Translations under genes and position numbers: made by a program | The notes under the pieces: model-generated | The model's input: only the letters and a program-made list of their open reading frames with translations | What the model was told of the DNA's origin: nothing | The model's database searches: none | Shown here: in pieces, positions 34,855 through 44,019 of the stretch | Position numbering within the stretch: the first letter of the stretch is position 1 | How the letters are laid out: every line of letters starts with the position of its first letter | Origin: Albidovulum litorale | GTDB taxonomy: Bacteria > Pseudomonadota > Alphaproteobacteria > Rhodobacterales > Rhodobacteraceae | DNA length: 64,000 bases | Direction of reading: 5' to 3' | Assembly (NCBI RefSeq): GCF_025751495.1 | Contig: NZ_JAOWKZ010000004.1 | Span: 461,736 to 525,735 of the forward strand

Positions 34855-35470
34855 CCTCGTTGCCACGCATTGCCGCTTCCATATCGTTCAGTGACCGATC
34901 CAGTTTCGCGTGTTCAATCAGCGCCTCGGCATAGGTCGGAAGCCCTTCTACCGATACTGCCTTGTCCGGTTGCCACAGACCCGAGCGGATCACAGCCTTG
35001 CCGCAATGATAGAACGCCTCCTCCACCCCGACGAGGATCGCGAATTCCGGCACCCGCCCGTTGATCGCCATCGTTTCGCGCAGGGCAAGGTCCCGCACGA
35101 TCCGGGCGGAACCGTTGACCCGCACCACCTCCCGACGGTTCGGCACCATGAACATCAGCGCGATGCGGCCCGTTTCAATGATGTTCTGAAACGTGTCAAA
35201 GCGGTGGTTTCCCGGCCGGTCGGGAATCGCGAGTGTCTTTTCGTCCACGACCTTCACGAAGCCCGCCGGGTCCCCCTTGGGTGCAACATCGGCGCGGCCG
35301 TGGCTGTCATGGGTGCCGATCGTCACGAAGGGTGAACGCTCGATCCATGCCCGCACGAGCGGGTCGATATGGTCGATGATCTTGCCGGTCTGCGATGCGA
35401 ATTCGTCGGGGATGACCGCCCGGACCTCGTCCACGCTCGTGATGACGTCTGTGGGTTCGTAAGGGGCCAT
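34832..35470 (-). CDS. FMN-binding pyridoxamine-5'-phosphate-oxidase-like protein
   Basis: 212 aa, start at the ATG at 35470 with AAGGAGG upstream. Split-barrel flavin-binding fold: FVTIGTHDSHGRADVAPKGD near residues 48-67 and LAIPDRPGNHRFDTFQNI near 85-102 match the MSMEG_1061-type PPOX family. The family includes F420 or FMN binders of uncertain activity. It is not the PdxH enzyme of vitamin B6 synthesis (motifs differ). A long upstream extension of the frame lacks a ribosome site. Confidence 0.88.
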   Translation of the reverse strand: MAPYEPTDVITSVDEVRAVIPDEFASQTGKIIDHIDPLVRAWIERSPFVTIGTHDSHGRADVAPKGDPAGFVKVVDEKTLAIPDRPGNHRFDTFQNIIETGRIALMFMVPNRREVVRVNGSARIVRDLALRETMAINGRVPEFAILVGVEEAFYHCGKAVIRSGLWQPDKAVSVEGLPTYAEALIEHAKLDRSLNDMEAAMRGNEENRLYDE

Positions 35471-35645
35471 GCGGACACCTCCTTTACCTCCGGGCGTATG
35501 GGAATTATAGCACGGGCGCATGATGTGTCTGCACCACGGGATACGAATTACGAACCCGGCGCTCTGAGAAGAGACGCCGGGCAAAGGTGTTCGAGATTTC
35601 GCACCGCCCCTCGATCAGGATTGACCTTCCGAAGGACCGCCAGAA

Positions 35646-38549
35646 ATGTGCGCCGATACGACAGACACGACCCCCGACTACCGTAACACCGTTTTCCTGC
35701 CCGAAACCGAGTTTCCGATGCGTGCGGGCCTTCCGCAGCGAGAGCCGGAATGGCTGGCCCGCTGGGAAAAGATCGGCATCTATGACCGGCTGCGCGAAAA
35801 AGAGGGCCGCGCACCCTTCACGCTGCATGACGGCCCGCCCTATGCCAACGGTCATCTTCATATCGGCCACGCGCTGAACAAAGTGCTTAAGGACATGGTC
35901 GTCCGCTCGCAGCAGATGATGGGCAAGGATGCCCGCTATGTGCCGGGCTGGGATTGCCACGGCCTGCCGATCGAGTGGAAGATCGAAGAGCAGTACCGCA
36001 CGAAGGGCCTGAACAAGGACGACGTGGACATCGTCGCCTTCCGCCAGGAATGCCGCAAATTCGCCGAGGGCTGGATCGACGTCCAGCGTGAGGAGTTCAA
36101 ACGGCTGGGCGTGACCGGCAACTGGCCCGACCCGTACCTGACGATGGACTACCACGCCGAGGCGGTCATCGCGGGCGAGTTCCTGAAGTTCCTGATGAAT
36201 GGCACGCTCTATCAGGGCTCCAAACCCGTTATGTGGTCGCCGGTCGAGAAGACCGCGCTCGCCGAGGCCGAGGTCGAGTATCACGACCATACCAGCCACA
36301 CGATCTGGGTGCGGTTTCCGGTGGTGTCAGAAGGTGACTTGAATGGCGTGCCGGTGGTCATCTGGACCACGACCCCGTGGACCATCCCGCAGAACCGCGC
36401 TGTCGCATTCAATCCCGAGATCGCCTATGGCCTTTATCAGGTCGGGGCAGTCAGCGACAACGCGTCGGCGCAGGCGGGCGAGAAAGTCATCGTGGCCGAC
36501 ACTCTTGCAGCCTCGATCTTCACGTCCGCGCGGGTGGAGGAGTTCGAGAAACTCCGCGACGTGACTGCCGAGGAACTTGGCGCGCTGACGCTTGCCCACC
36601 CCCTCCGTGGCGTCGAAAACGCCAACGGCGAATGGGATTACGACGTCCCCATGCTGCCCGGAGACCATGTCACCGATGAGGCGGGGACGGGCTTTGTCCA
36701 CACCGCCCCGAGCCATGGCGACGACGACTATCAGCTTGGCCTCAAATACGGCCTGCCCATGACCTACAACGTCATGGAGGATGGCTCCTATCGTAAGGAC
36801 CTGCCCATCTTCGGCGGTGAGGCGATCATCAATGCCGATGGCAAGGAAGGCCCGGCCAATGTCTCGGTGATCAAGAACCTCGCTTGGGCGGGTAAGCTCT
36901 TTGCCAAGGGCAAGGTCAAGCACAGCTATCCCCATAGCTGGCGCTCCAAGGCGCCGCTGATCTACCGCAACACGCCGCAATGGTTCGTCGCCATCGACGA
37001 AAAGCTCGACGACGGCATGGGCGACTACGGCGACACGATCCGCACCCGCGCGCTCAAGTCGATCGACGAGCTTGTCACCTGGACGCCGAAGACCGGGCGC
37101 AACCGGCTGCACTCGATGATCGAGGCGCGGCCCGACTGGGTGCTGTCGCGCCAGCGCGCCTGGGGTGTGCCGCTGACGTGCTTCGTAAAGAAGGGCGCGA
37201 AGCCGACCGACGCAGACTTCCTGCTGCGCGATCCGGCCGTCAATGCCCGCATCGTCGCGGCCTTCGAGGAAGAGGGCGCGGATGTCTGGTACAAGGACGG
37301 GTTCAAGGCGCGGGTTCTGGGTAACGACTACGACCCCGAGGCCTATGATCAGGTCTTCGACGTTCTGGATGTGTGGTTCGATTCAGGCTCCACCCACGCC
37401 TTCGTGCTGCGCGACCGTGCGGACGGGACCGAGGACGGCATTGCCGATCTTTACCTTGAGGGCACCGACCAGCATCGCGGCTGGTTCCATTCCTCGATGC
37501 TGCAAGCCTGCGGCACCAAGGGCCGCGCGCCCTATCATGGCGTCCTGACCCACGGCTTCACGCTCGACGAGAAGGGCATGAAGATGTCCAAGTCCTTGGG
37601 CAATACCGTCGCGCCGCAAGAGGTCATCGACGAATACGGCGCTGATATCCTGCGCCTCTGGGTGGCGCAGTCGGATTATACGGTCGACCTGCGCATCGGG
37701 AAGGAAATCCTGAAAGGGACGGCGGACAGCTATCGCCGCCTGCGCAATACGATGCGCTTCCTTCTGGGCAACCTCGCCGGTTTCAGCGACGCTGAAAAGG
37801 TCGCGCCTGCCGACATGCCGGAACTGGAACGCTGGGTGCTGCACCGGCTGGCCGAGTTGGACCACACCGTTCGCAAAGGGTACGCGAAATACGACTTCCA
37901 GGGTGTGTTCCAGACCCTCTTCACCTTCTGCACGGTGGACCTCTCGGCCATCTATTTCGACATCCGCAAGGATGCGCTTTACTGCGATGCCGAAGGCAGC
38001 CTGACGCGCCGGTCGGCGCGCACGGTGCTGGACCTTCTCTTCCACCGGCTGACGACATGGCTTGCGCCTATTCTCGTCTTCACGATGGAAGACGTGTGGC
38101 TGTCGCGCTTCCCCGGCGATGCGTCCTCGGTCCATCTTGAGGATATGCCCGAGACGCCCGGCGACTGGCTGGATGAACCGCTCGCCCAGAAATGGGAGAA
38201 GATCCGCCGCGTCCGCCGGGTGGTGACGGCGGCGCTGGAGGTGCAGCGCACGGCCAAGGTCATCGGTGCCTCGCTGGAAGCGGCCCCTGTGGTGCATGTC
38301 GAGGATGAGGAAACGCTGAAGGCCCTGCAATCGGTCCCCTTCGCCGATATCTGCATCACCTCGGGCATCAGCCTGACCGCAGATCCGGCCCCCGGCGAGG
38401 CGTTCCGCCTGCCCGAAGTGCCAGGCGTCGGCGTCGTGTTCGAGACGGCGGACGGAGACAAATGTCAGCGCTGCTGGAAGATCCTGCCCGATGTCGGCAG
38501 CCACGTACATCAGGGCACCTGCGCCCGCTGTGACAGCGCGCTGGGCTGA
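35646..38549 (+). CDS. ileS: Isoleucyl-tRNA synthetase
   Basis: Charges tRNA-Ile. 967 aa, bacterial type: class I HIGH motif in NGHLHIGHALNKV near residue 72, connective editing domain (WTTTPWTIPQNRA near 240), KMSKS in KGMKMSKSLGN near 645, anticodon-binding domain, and a C-terminal zinc finger with two Cys pairs (CQRC and CARC, 940-965). The 175-base leader between it and the divergent gene contains a small CCTT/AAGG stem near the ribosome site but no T-box. Ends at a clear terminator. Confidence 0.99.
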   Translation: MCADTTDTTPDYRNTVFLPETEFPMRAGLPQREPEWLARWEKIGIYDRLREKEGRAPFTLHDGPPYANGHLHIGHALNKVLKDMVVRSQQMMGKDARYVPGWDCHGLPIEWKIEEQYRTKGLNKDDVDIVAFRQECRKFAEGWIDVQREEFKRLGVTGNWPDPYLTMDYHAEAVIAGEFLKFLMNGTLYQGSKPVMWSPVEKTALAEAEVEYHDHTSHTIWVRFPVVSEGDLNGVPVVIWTTTPWTIPQNRAVAFNPEIAYGLYQVGAVSDNASAQAGEKVIVADTLAASIFTSARVEEFEKLRDVTAEELGALTLAHPLRGVENANGEWDYDVPMLPGDHVTDEAGTGFVHTAPSHGDDDYQLGLKYGLPMTYNVMEDGSYRKDLPIFGGEAIINADGKEGPANVSVIKNLAWAGKLFAKGKVKHSYPHSWRSKAPLIYRNTPQWFVAIDEKLDDGMGDYGDTIRTRALKSIDELVTWTPKTGRNRLHSMIEARPDWVLSRQRAWGVPLTCFVKKGAKPTDADFLLRDPAVNARIVAAFEEEGADVWYKDGFKARVLGNDYDPEAYDQVFDVLDVWFDSGSTHAFVLRDRADGTEDGIADLYLEGTDQHRGWFHSSMLQACGTKGRAPYHGVLTHGFTLDEKGMKMSKSLGNTVAPQEVIDEYGADILRLWVAQSDYTVDLRIGKEILKGTADSYRRLRNTMRFLLGNLAGFSDAEKVAPADMPELERWVLHRLAELDHTVRKGYAKYDFQGVFQTLFTFCTVDLSAIYFDIRKDALYCDAEGSLTRRSARTVLDLLFHRLTTWLAPILVFTMEDVWLSRFPGDASSVHLEDMPETPGDWLDEPLAQKWEKIRRVRRVVTAALEVQRTAKVIGASLEAAPVVHVEDEETLKALQSVPFADICITSGISLTADPAPGEAFRLPEVPGVGVVFETADGDKCQRCWKILPDVGSHVHQGTCARCDSALG

Positions 38550-38580
38550 GTACAGCGGAACCGGCCCACAAGCGACACGA

Positions 38581-38615
38581 GCGGGTCCGACGGGTCGGGC
38601 CCGCTTAATTCTTTA
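38581..38615 (+). terminator. Terminator of ileS
   Basis: 10-bp stem GCGGGTCCGA/TCGGGCCCGC (one G-T pair) followed by a T-rich TTAATTCTTT. Confidence 0.7.
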
Positions 38616-39195
38616 TGCGCCCGCCCGGCAACAGCCATGCCTGCAAAAGCTCCATCAGCATTTCCTGCAAGGTCTGCTTCTGGTGGAGTGCGCAGAAATG
38701 CAGGGCGATCACATGGATCAGGAAGGCCTGAACGCCCGATGAGAGCAGCGCGGGCGTGACGTCCCTGCGGAAGGGACCGCGCGCCAGCCATTCTCCCAGA
38801 ACCTGATCGGTGCGGGCGAAGGTCTGTGCAATGGGACCGATCTCGGCCACACCTGCCGCGCCGGAATAGCGCAGGATCAGGTCAAAGACATAACGTTCGG
38901 AAATCATCACCGCGACCAGCGGCATCAGCGCCCGGACAATCGCGGGGATATCAGCGGGTGCGGGCAGCGCCTCGATCCGGTCCAACTCGGTGTCGATCCG
39001 GGCGCCGATCAGGAGTTCGAGCAAAGCCTCCTTGTCACGGAAATGGGCAAAGAACGTGCCCTTGGCGACACCGGCGCGCAGCACCACTTCCTCGACCCGC
39101 ATCGCCTCATACCCGACCTCGGCAATGACGCCTTCCGCCGCCGCGATCAGCCGCGCGCGGGTCTCAAGGGTTCGCTTCTGAACGGCGCGTGCCAT
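38605..39195 (-). CDS. TetR-family repressor of the adjacent oxidoreductase
   Basis: 196 aa. HTH at about 30-52 (MRVEEVVLRAGVAKGTFFAHF); the C-terminal ligand domain is hydrophobic, with His/Cys residues near the end (HVIALHFCALHQKQ). Divergent from a flavodoxin-fold NAD(P)H oxidoreductase gene, with three TGACC-N2-GGTCA operators in the 99-base gap. By analogy with other TetR/quinone-reductase pairs, it probably senses quinones or electrophiles; this is inference. Confidence 0.9.
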   Translation of the reverse strand: MARAVQKRTLETRARLIAAAEGVIAEVGYEAMRVEEVVLRAGVAKGTFFAHFRDKEALLELLIGARIDTELDRIEALPAPADIPAIVRALMPLVAVMISERYVFDLILRYSGAAGVAEIGPIAQTFARTDQVLGEWLARGPFRRDVTPALLSSGVQAFLIHVIALHFCALHQKQTLQEMLMELLQAWLLPGGRIKN

Positions 39196-39216
39196 GAGGC
39201 TGTCTAGCGCAAGTTC

Positions 39217-39228
39217 TGACCGTGGTCA
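39217..39228. promoter_or_regulatory. TetR operator site 1 of 3
   Basis: TGACCGTGGTCA: perfect 5-bp arms around GT. Site nearest the tetR start (22 bases). Confidence 0.75.
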
Positions 39229-39237
39229 AATTTAATA

Positions 39238-39251
39238 TTGACCACGGTCAA
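39238..39251. promoter_or_regulatory. TetR operator site 2 of 3
   Basis: TTGACCACGGTCAA: 6-bp arms around AC. Centre lies 22 bases from site 1, about two helical turns. Its TTGACC can also serve as a -35 element. Confidence 0.75.
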
Positions 39252-39266
39252 TTATTTCCATAAAGA

Positions 39267-39279
39267 TGACCGTGGTCAA
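39267..39279. promoter_or_regulatory. TetR operator site 3 of 3
   Basis: TGACCGTGGTCAA, 15 bases before the oxidoreductase start and next to its ribosome site. Centre lies 28 bases from site 2. Confidence 0.75.
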
Positions 39280-39294
39280 TTTAAGGAGAGCATC

Positions 39295-39888
39295 ATGCAA
39301 GCGAAACGGATCTTCATACTCGACGGGCACCCTGCCGCGACCTCGCTGTCGCGCGGCTTCGCCGAGGCCTATGCAAATGCGGCGCAGGCCGCGGGCCATG
39401 AGGTCAGGATAGCCCATCTGAGCGACATGGAGTTCGATGCCGATTTCGGTCAGGGCAATTTCAAGGACTGGAAGCCGCTGGAGCCGGTGCTGGAAGACGT
39501 GATGCAGGACCTGACATGGTCCGATCATTTCGTTCTGACGATGCCGATGTGGTGGGGCAGTCTGCCGGCGAAGCTCAAGGGGCTGATCGACCGGACGTTC
39601 CTGCCGGGCACCACCTTCGATACGCGCGTGACAAACATGATCGGCATGCCGGCGCCGCTGCTGAACGGGCGCAGCGCACGGGTCATCGTGACCTCGGACA
39701 CGCCGGGCTGGTTCCAGCGGCTGAAATACCGCAATGCGCTGATCCATCAGCTGCGCGGTCAGGTCCTTGGGTTTGTCGGCATTCGCCCGGCGCGGTTCAC
39801 CTGGTTCGCGGGTGCGAGCCATCCGGGCGAAGGAGCCGTGGGACGCTGGGCGCGGGCGGTGGAAGGTCTGGGCGCGCGGGCTGCCTAA
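39295..39888 (+). CDS. Flavodoxin-fold NAD(P)H oxidoreductase (NQO1/MdaB-like)
   Basis: 197 aa from the ATG at 39295 with AAGGAG upstream. Flavodoxin-like fold: RIFILDGHPAATSLSRGFAE at the FMN phosphate site, TMPMWWGSLPAKLKGLIDR near residues 82-100 and a C-terminal FAGASHPGEGA. Likely a two-electron quinone or azo reductase protecting against quinones. Tightly linked to the divergent TetR gene with three operators, so expression should be inducible. No other gene in its transcript is evident. Confidence 0.9.
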   Translation: MQAKRIFILDGHPAATSLSRGFAEAYANAAQAAGHEVRIAHLSDMEFDADFGQGNFKDWKPLEPVLEDVMQDLTWSDHFVLTMPMWWGSLPAKLKGLIDRTFLPGTTFDTRVTNMIGMPAPLLNGRSARVIVTSDTPGWFQRLKYRNALIHQLRGQVLGFVGIRPARFTWFAGASHPGEGAVGRWARAVEGLGARAA

Positions 39889-40099
39889 GGGCGATGCCTC
39901 CTCCCGGAATTCGAACCCAGCAGCAGGTTGTCGCGGAGCACGATCCCAGAAGGGTGCGGGAGTTTTCCCCAGCGGATCGGTTCCCCCCCATCGATTCCGC
40001 CCGCGTCGTGCTCTATCGTGGCCCGCGCCGAGCATCGCCTTCGATCAAGGTACTGGCGGCGATGAACTGCAGAGCATGCGGACCGACGGAGAGGGCGGA

Positions 40100-40558
40100 T
40101 TGATCCATAGGAAGGTATTCGACAGTCCGCTTGGCCGGATGGTCCTCACGGAAACCGACGGTGCGCTTTCGCGGCTGGACTGGGGAGGGCAGTTGGAGGA
40201 TGAGGGCCAGTCGACGCTTCTCGATGAGGCCTGCCGTCAACTAGCCGAATATTTCGACCACAAGCGTAAGACCTTTGATCTGCCGATCGCCTTTGCCCCG
40301 GGTCTGACCGGAGATGTCCAGCGTGCCATGTGCGCAATTCCGATCGGCGAGACGCGGACCTATGGCGATCTGGCGAAGGACCTGGGCCTGCCGGCGCAGG
40401 CCATCGGGCAGGCCTGCGGCGCCAATCCGATCCCGATTATCGTGCCCTGCCACCGCATTCTCGGCGCAGCCGGACTCGGCGGGTTTTCCGCTCCGGGAGG
40501 GGTTGAGACAAAGGTCGCGTTGCTCCGGCACGAAGGGGCTGCGTCGCTGCTGCTCTGA
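40100..40558 (+). CDS. ogt: Methylated-DNA-[protein]-cysteine S-methyltransferase
   Basis: Suicide repair enzyme taking methyl groups from O6-methylguanine. The acceptor Cys lies in IIVPCHRILG near residue 117, preceded by GETRTYGDLAKDLGLPAQAIGQA (winged helix). I choose the TTG at 40100 (MIHRKVFDSPLGRMVL), with GGAGAG upstream; an ATG at 40076 in the same frame is the alternative. 152 aa is short for Ogt because the N-terminal domain is compact. The normal Asn/Arg residues (QACGANPIPI) are present. An isolated gene with no Ada activator nearby. Confidence 0.9.
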   Translation: MIHRKVFDSPLGRMVLTETDGALSRLDWGGQLEDEGQSTLLDEACRQLAEYFDHKRKTFDLPIAFAPGLTGDVQRAMCAIPIGETRTYGDLAKDLGLPAQAIGQACGANPIPIIVPCHRILGAAGLGGFSAPGGVETKVALLRHEGAASLLL

Positions 40559-40666
40559 TTGCACGTCCCTTCAATCCGGAACTTGCGTGCCGGAAGCCCT
40601 TTCCGCAGGTATGCCAGAGCTTGTTGCAGCCTGTCGGTTCAGGCCCGGCATCCAATCGGCGTATGT

Positions 40667-40695
40667 CGATCAAACGACCCGGGCATGTTTGATCG
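40667..40695 (-). terminator. Possible terminator of tRNA-Lys
   Basis: CGATCAAAC/GTTTGATCG, perfect 9-bp stem with an 11-base loop, 8 bases after the tRNA 3' end. No T-run. Confidence 0.5.
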
Positions 40696-40702
40696 GAGAA
40701 AG

Positions 40703-40778
40703 TGGTGAGCCCGACAGGATTCGAACCTGTGACCCACTGATTAAAAGTCAGTTGCTCTACCAACTGAGCTACGGGCCC
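40703..40778 (-). tRNA. tRNA-Lys (anticodon TTT)
   Basis: 76 bases including an encoded CCA. Read on the minus strand it opens GGGCCCGTAGCTCAGTTGGT, has the anticodon loop ACTTTTAAT (anticodon TTT, lysine) and the T-arm GGTTCGAATCC; the acceptor stem pairs over 7 positions with one G-T. All four arms fold. It lies between ogt and the divergent dapF gene. Confidence 0.97.
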
Positions 40779-40791
40779 ATCACAGGGCGCC

Positions 40792-40820
40792 TCTTTAGGA
40801 AGCTCGCAAATGGTGGTCAA
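40792..40820 (-). promoter_or_regulatory. Promoter of tRNA-Lys
   Basis: On the minus strand TTGACC (-35), a 17-base spacer and TAAAGA (-10) lie about 14 bases before the tRNA 5' end, a good sigma-70-type arrangement. Confidence 0.6.
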
Positions 40821-40875
40821 GAGCAAAAGCAAGCGCCACTGGCAAAAACCTTTGCCCGGGCGTATATGGCACGCC

Positions 40876-41715
40876 ATGAAAGATAATCGCCCCTCTGACG
40901 GCCTCGCATTCAGGAAGATGCACGGCGCCGGCAATGACTTCGTGGTCATCGACTCGCGGGGGCGTTCCCCTGTGACTACGGCCGCGCTGGCTGCGGCACT
41001 TGGCGACCGCCATCGGGGCGTCGGATTCGACCAACTGGCCGAAATCCGCGATGCGGAGGGCGCCGATTTCGCGCTCGATTTCTGGAATTCGGATGGTAGC
41101 CGGGCGGGCGCCTGCGGCAATGCCTCGCGCTGCGTGGCCGATCACGTGATGGCGGGTCTCGGTCGGGATGACGTCAGCTTCGTGACCGAACGCGGGACGC
41201 TTGGTGCCGTGCGTCGGGCCGACGGATTGGTCAGCGTCAATATGGGGGCGCCGATTCTCGACTGGCAGGCTGTGCCGCTTTCGTATGAGGTCGACCTGAT
41301 GCACCTGCCGATCCCGGGCGATCCGGCGGCTGTCGGTATGGGCAACCCGCATTGCGTCTTCTTTGTCGCCGATGCCGAGGCAGTAGATCTGCCGAAAGAC
41401 GGTGCGGCGATGGAACACCATCCGCTGTTTCCGAAGGCGACGAATGTCGAATATGCGAGCCTGACCGGCCCCGACCGCCTGCGCATGCGGGTGTGGGAGC
41501 GCGGTGCGGGGATCACGCTGGCCTGTGGGTCCGGCGCCTGCGCCACGGCCGTTGCGGCGCATCTGCGCGGCCTGACCGGGCGGCATGTCGTTCTCGATCT
41601 CGATGGCGGCACGCTGGAGATCGACTGGCGCGAGGACGGGGTCTGGATGACCGGCCCTACGGCGCATGTCTTCGATGGCTGGCTGACGACTGACTTCATC
41701 GACGCCCATCCATGA
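40876..41715 (+). CDS. dapF: Diaminopimelate epimerase
   Basis: Interconverts LL- and meso-diaminopimelate for lysine and peptidoglycan. 279 aa from the ATG at 40876 ([22 protein letters not shown]); an upstream in-frame ATG at 40810 overlaps the tRNA promoter and is unlikely. The two catalytic Cys are in [10 protein letters not shown] near residue 79 and [11 protein letters not shown] near 216. [15 protein letters not shown] is the family's N-terminal hallmark. Overlaps mtaB by 4 bases. Confidence 0.97.
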   Translation: MKDNRPSDGLAFRKMHGAGNDFVVIDSRGRSPVTTAALAAALGDRHRGVGFDQLAEIRDAEGADFALDFWNSDGSRAGACGNASRCVADHVMAGLGRDDVSFVTERGTLGAVRRADGLVSVNMGAPILDWQAVPLSYEVDLMHLPIPGDPAAVGMGNPHCVFFVADAEAVDLPKDGAAMEHHPLFPKATNVEYASLTGPDRLRMRVWERGAGITLACGSGACATAVAAHLRGLTGRHVVLDLDGGTLEIDWREDGVWMTGPTAHVFDGWLTTDFIDAHP

Positions 41716-42971
41716 AGCCACCAGTCTTTTCCACCCTCGGCTGCCGTCTCAACGCCTATGAGACGGAAGCGATGAAGGAACTCGCGGCGAAAGCCGGGAT
41801 TGAGGGCGCGGTCGTGGTGAATACCTGTGCGGTAACGGCTGAGGCGGTGCGCAAGGCCAAGCAGGAGATCCGCAAGCTCCGCCGCGAGAATCCGGATGCG
41901 ACGCTCATCGTCACTGGTTGCGCCGCCCAGACCGAACCTGAAACCTTCGCCGCTATGCCGGAAGTGACAAAGGTCATTGGCAATACCAAGAAGATGCAGG
42001 CCGAGACGTGGCAGTCGCTAAACGCCCCCGATCTGATCGGCGAGACCGAGAGGGTGATGGTCGACGACATCATGTCCGTCACCGAAACCGCCGGGCATCT
42101 CATCGACGGCTTCGGCCGCCACCGCGCATATGTGCAGGTCCAGAACGGCTGCGATCACCGCTGCACCTTCTGCATCATTCCTTACGGGCGCGGCAACTCC
42201 CGCTCGGTTCCTGCAGGCGTCGTGGTGGATCAGATAAAGCGGCTGGTGGACAGGGGATTCCTCGAAGTCGTCCTGACGGGGGTCGACCTGACCTCATGGG
42301 GTGCCGACCTGCCGGGCCAGCCCCGGCTCGGCGATCTTGTCATGCGCATCCTCAGGCTGGTGCCGGACCTTGCGCGGCTGCGTATCTCCTCAATTGATTC
42401 GATCGAAGCGGATGAGAACCTGATGCAGGCCATCGCGACCGAGCCGCGCCTGATGCCGCATCTGCATCTTTCGCTCCAGCATGGCGACGACCTGATCCTG
42501 AAGCGGATGAAACGCCGCCACCTTCGCGAAGACGCGATCCGGTTCTGCGAAGAGGCACGGCGCCTGCGCCCCGACATGATCTTCGGCGCCGACATCATCG
42601 CCGGTTTCCCGACCGAGACCGAGGCGATGTTCGACAACTCCCTGAAGCTCGTCGAGGATTGCGGCCTGACCTTCCTGCATGTCTTCCCCTATTCCCGCCG
42701 TGACGGCACGCCCGCCGCCCGCATGCCGCAAGTGAAAGGTCCGGCGATAAAGGATCGCGCCGCCCGCCTCCGTGCAGCCGGAGAGACGGCCCTTGCCCGT
42801 CATCTCGACGCGCAACAGGGCCGTAGTCATCGTATCCTCACGGAAGGTCCCCGCCTCGGCCGGACCGAGCAATTTACAGAAGTGGCCTTCGCCAGTGATC
42901 AACCGGAAGGCACGCTGCTGACCGCCACGATCGCGGGTCATGACGGTGCCCGGCTTCTTGCATCATTCTGA
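41712..42971 (+). CDS. mtaB: tRNA (N6-threonylcarbamoyladenosine-37) methylthiotransferase
   Basis: Radical-SAM enzyme that adds a methylthio group to t6A37 of tRNA. 419 aa: N-terminal UPF0004 domain with three Cys for a [4Fe-4S] cluster ([25 protein letters not shown]), a radical-SAM CxxxCxxC in [17 protein letters not shown] near residue 146, and a C-terminal TRAM-like part ([17 protein letters not shown]). The [11 protein letters not shown] start separates MtaB from MiaB and RimO. Co-translated with dapF, a common pairing in this order. Confidence 0.95.
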   Translation: MKPPVFSTLGCRLNAYETEAMKELAAKAGIEGAVVVNTCAVTAEAVRKAKQEIRKLRRENPDATLIVTGCAAQTEPETFAAMPEVTKVIGNTKKMQAETWQSLNAPDLIGETERVMVDDIMSVTETAGHLIDGFGRHRAYVQVQNGCDHRCTFCIIPYGRGNSRSVPAGVVVDQIKRLVDRGFLEVVLTGVDLTSWGADLPGQPRLGDLVMRILRLVPDLARLRISSIDSIEADENLMQAIATEPRLMPHLHLSLQHGDDLILKRMKRRHLREDAIRFCEEARRLRPDMIFGADIIAGFPTETEAMFDNSLKLVEDCGLTFLHVFPYSRRDGTPAARMPQVKGPAIKDRAARLRAAGETALARHLDAQQGRSHRILTEGPRLGRTEQFTEVAFASDQPEGTLLTATIAGHDGARLLASF

Positions 42972-43056
42972 ACATCCAGTGATTCAAATCAAATTCATCG
43001 GCAGGAATGTAAGCAATAGTGTTCTGGCAAAACACTGGTGGTATGGGAGGAGCAAC

Positions 43057-43464
43057 ATGCCAAGACTTGCAACAATGATTTCGATAGTTGCCGCTTGCGG
43101 CTTCACTGTTGGGGCGGCGTTGGCACAGGATGCTGATATCGGAAAATCGCTTTACGACGACTACTGCGCGGCATGCCACGGCGCGAGCGGGGCGGGCGAT
43201 GGAGACATGGCTAATCTGATGACCATTCCCGCGCCCAACCTTACTCTGCTTGCCACGAACAACGACGGCGAGTTTCCGATGCTCAACGTGATTCACATTA
43301 TCGATGGGCGGACAGGTGTGCGCGCGCACGGTGGTCCCATGCCCGTCTTTGGCAGGGTCTTCGCATCGACGGAACCGGGCCCTGCCAATCCCTACGGATC
43401 CGTTCTGGAGGTCCGGGGACGTGTTCTTTCGCTTGCGATGTATCTGGAGTCGCTGCAGAAATAA
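43057..43464 (+). CDS. Periplasmic class I cytochrome c
   Basis: 135 aa with a Sec signal peptide (MPRLATMISIVAACGFTVGA, cleavage near LAQ-D at 24). One heme site CAACH near residue 36 and an axial Met in HGGPMPVFGR near 94. GGGAGG precedes the ATG. Monoheme, low molecular weight; could serve as an electron shuttle from the bc1 complex or to an oxidase, but no partner is adjacent. Ends at a strong bidirectional hairpin shared with ribH2. Confidence 0.9.
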   Translation: MPRLATMISIVAACGFTVGAALAQDADIGKSLYDDYCAACHGASGAGDGDMANLMTIPAPNLTLLATNNDGEFPMLNVIHIIDGRTGVRAHGGPMPVFGRVFASTEPGPANPYGSVLEVRGRVLSLAMYLESLQK

Positions 43465-43473
43465 CATCACTTC

Positions 43474-43496
43474 GCAGCGGCGGATACCGCCGCTGC
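43474..43496. terminator. Bidirectional terminator between cytochrome c and ribH2
   Basis: GCAGCGGCGG/CCGCCGCTGC, perfect 10-bp stem with a 3-base loop, between convergent stops. Confidence 0.65.
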
Positions 43497-43507
43497 GTTG
43501 CTTCGAC

Positions 43508-43942
43508 TTAGGCCGCCAGCGCTGCGCGGGTCCGCCCGATTGTCAGCGCTGCCTCCGCCGCTTCGCGCCCTTTCTGGACAAAATGCGCGCGATAGATCGC
43601 GTTGTGATGCGCCGTCTCCTGATACTGATGCGGGGTCAGCGACACCGAGAGCACGGGCACCCCGGTGTCGAGCGCCGCGCGCATCAGCCCATCCACCACG
43701 GCTTGCGCCACAAAATCGTGCCGGTAAATGCCGCCATCGACGACGAAGGCGGCGGCGGCCACCGCCGCATAGCGGCCCGAAGCCGCCAGATCGCGCGCCA
43801 GAAGCGGCATCTCGAACGCGCCCGGCACGTCGAATACATCGATCCGATCGGCGTGGATAACCTCGCGGAACCCGGCCAACGCCTGATCGACGATATGGGC
43901 GTGCCAGTTGGCCTTGATAAAAGCAAAACGGGTGTGTGTCAT
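43508..43942 (-). CDS. ribH2: 6,7-dimethyl-8-ribityllumazine synthase, RibH2 type
   Basis: Makes the lumazine precursor of riboflavin. 144 aa, start at the ATG at 43942 with AAAGGAG upstream. FAFIKANWHAHIVDQAL at the N-terminus, VPGAFEMPLLARDLA near residue 40 and GVPVLSVSLTPHQY near 95 fit the RibH2 (type II) class known from Brucella and Mesorhizobium, which forms decamers. It stands alone, not in a rib operon, and is preceded by an FMN riboswitch and an attenuator, so it is made only when FMN is low. Confidence 0.94.
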   Translation of the reverse strand: MTHTRFAFIKANWHAHIVDQALAGFREVIHADRIDVFDVPGAFEMPLLARDLAASGRYAAVAAAAFVVDGGIYRHDFVAQAVVDGLMRAALDTGVPVLSVSLTPHQYQETAHHNAIYRAHFVQKGREAAEAALTIGRTRAALAA

Positions 43943-43993
43943 CTTGGTGATCTCCTTTCGTGAACGACACGTCACCCAAGGCGATCACGGGCG

Positions 43994-44014
43994 AAAAACC
44001 ACCCCGAAGAGTGG
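43994..44014 (-). terminator. Attenuator hairpin of the FMN riboswitch
   Basis: On the minus strand CCACTC-TTCG-GGGTGG (two G-T type pairs allowed) is followed by TTTTT. It lies directly after the aptamer and before the ribH2 ribosome site, so it is the probable intrinsic terminator by which FMN shuts off transcription. Confidence 0.7.
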
Positions 44015-44019
44015 CTCGC

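Noticed and set aside
35540..35645. T-box or other riboswitch upstream of ileS
   Set aside because: Only a short CCTT/AAGG stem near the ribosome site; no T-box sequence or large fold.
39896..39932. tRNA-like T-arm (GGGTTCGAATTCC on the minus strand) after the flavodoxin-like gene
   Set aside because: No matching acceptor 5' strand or D-arm at the right distance; probably chance or a remnant too short to call.
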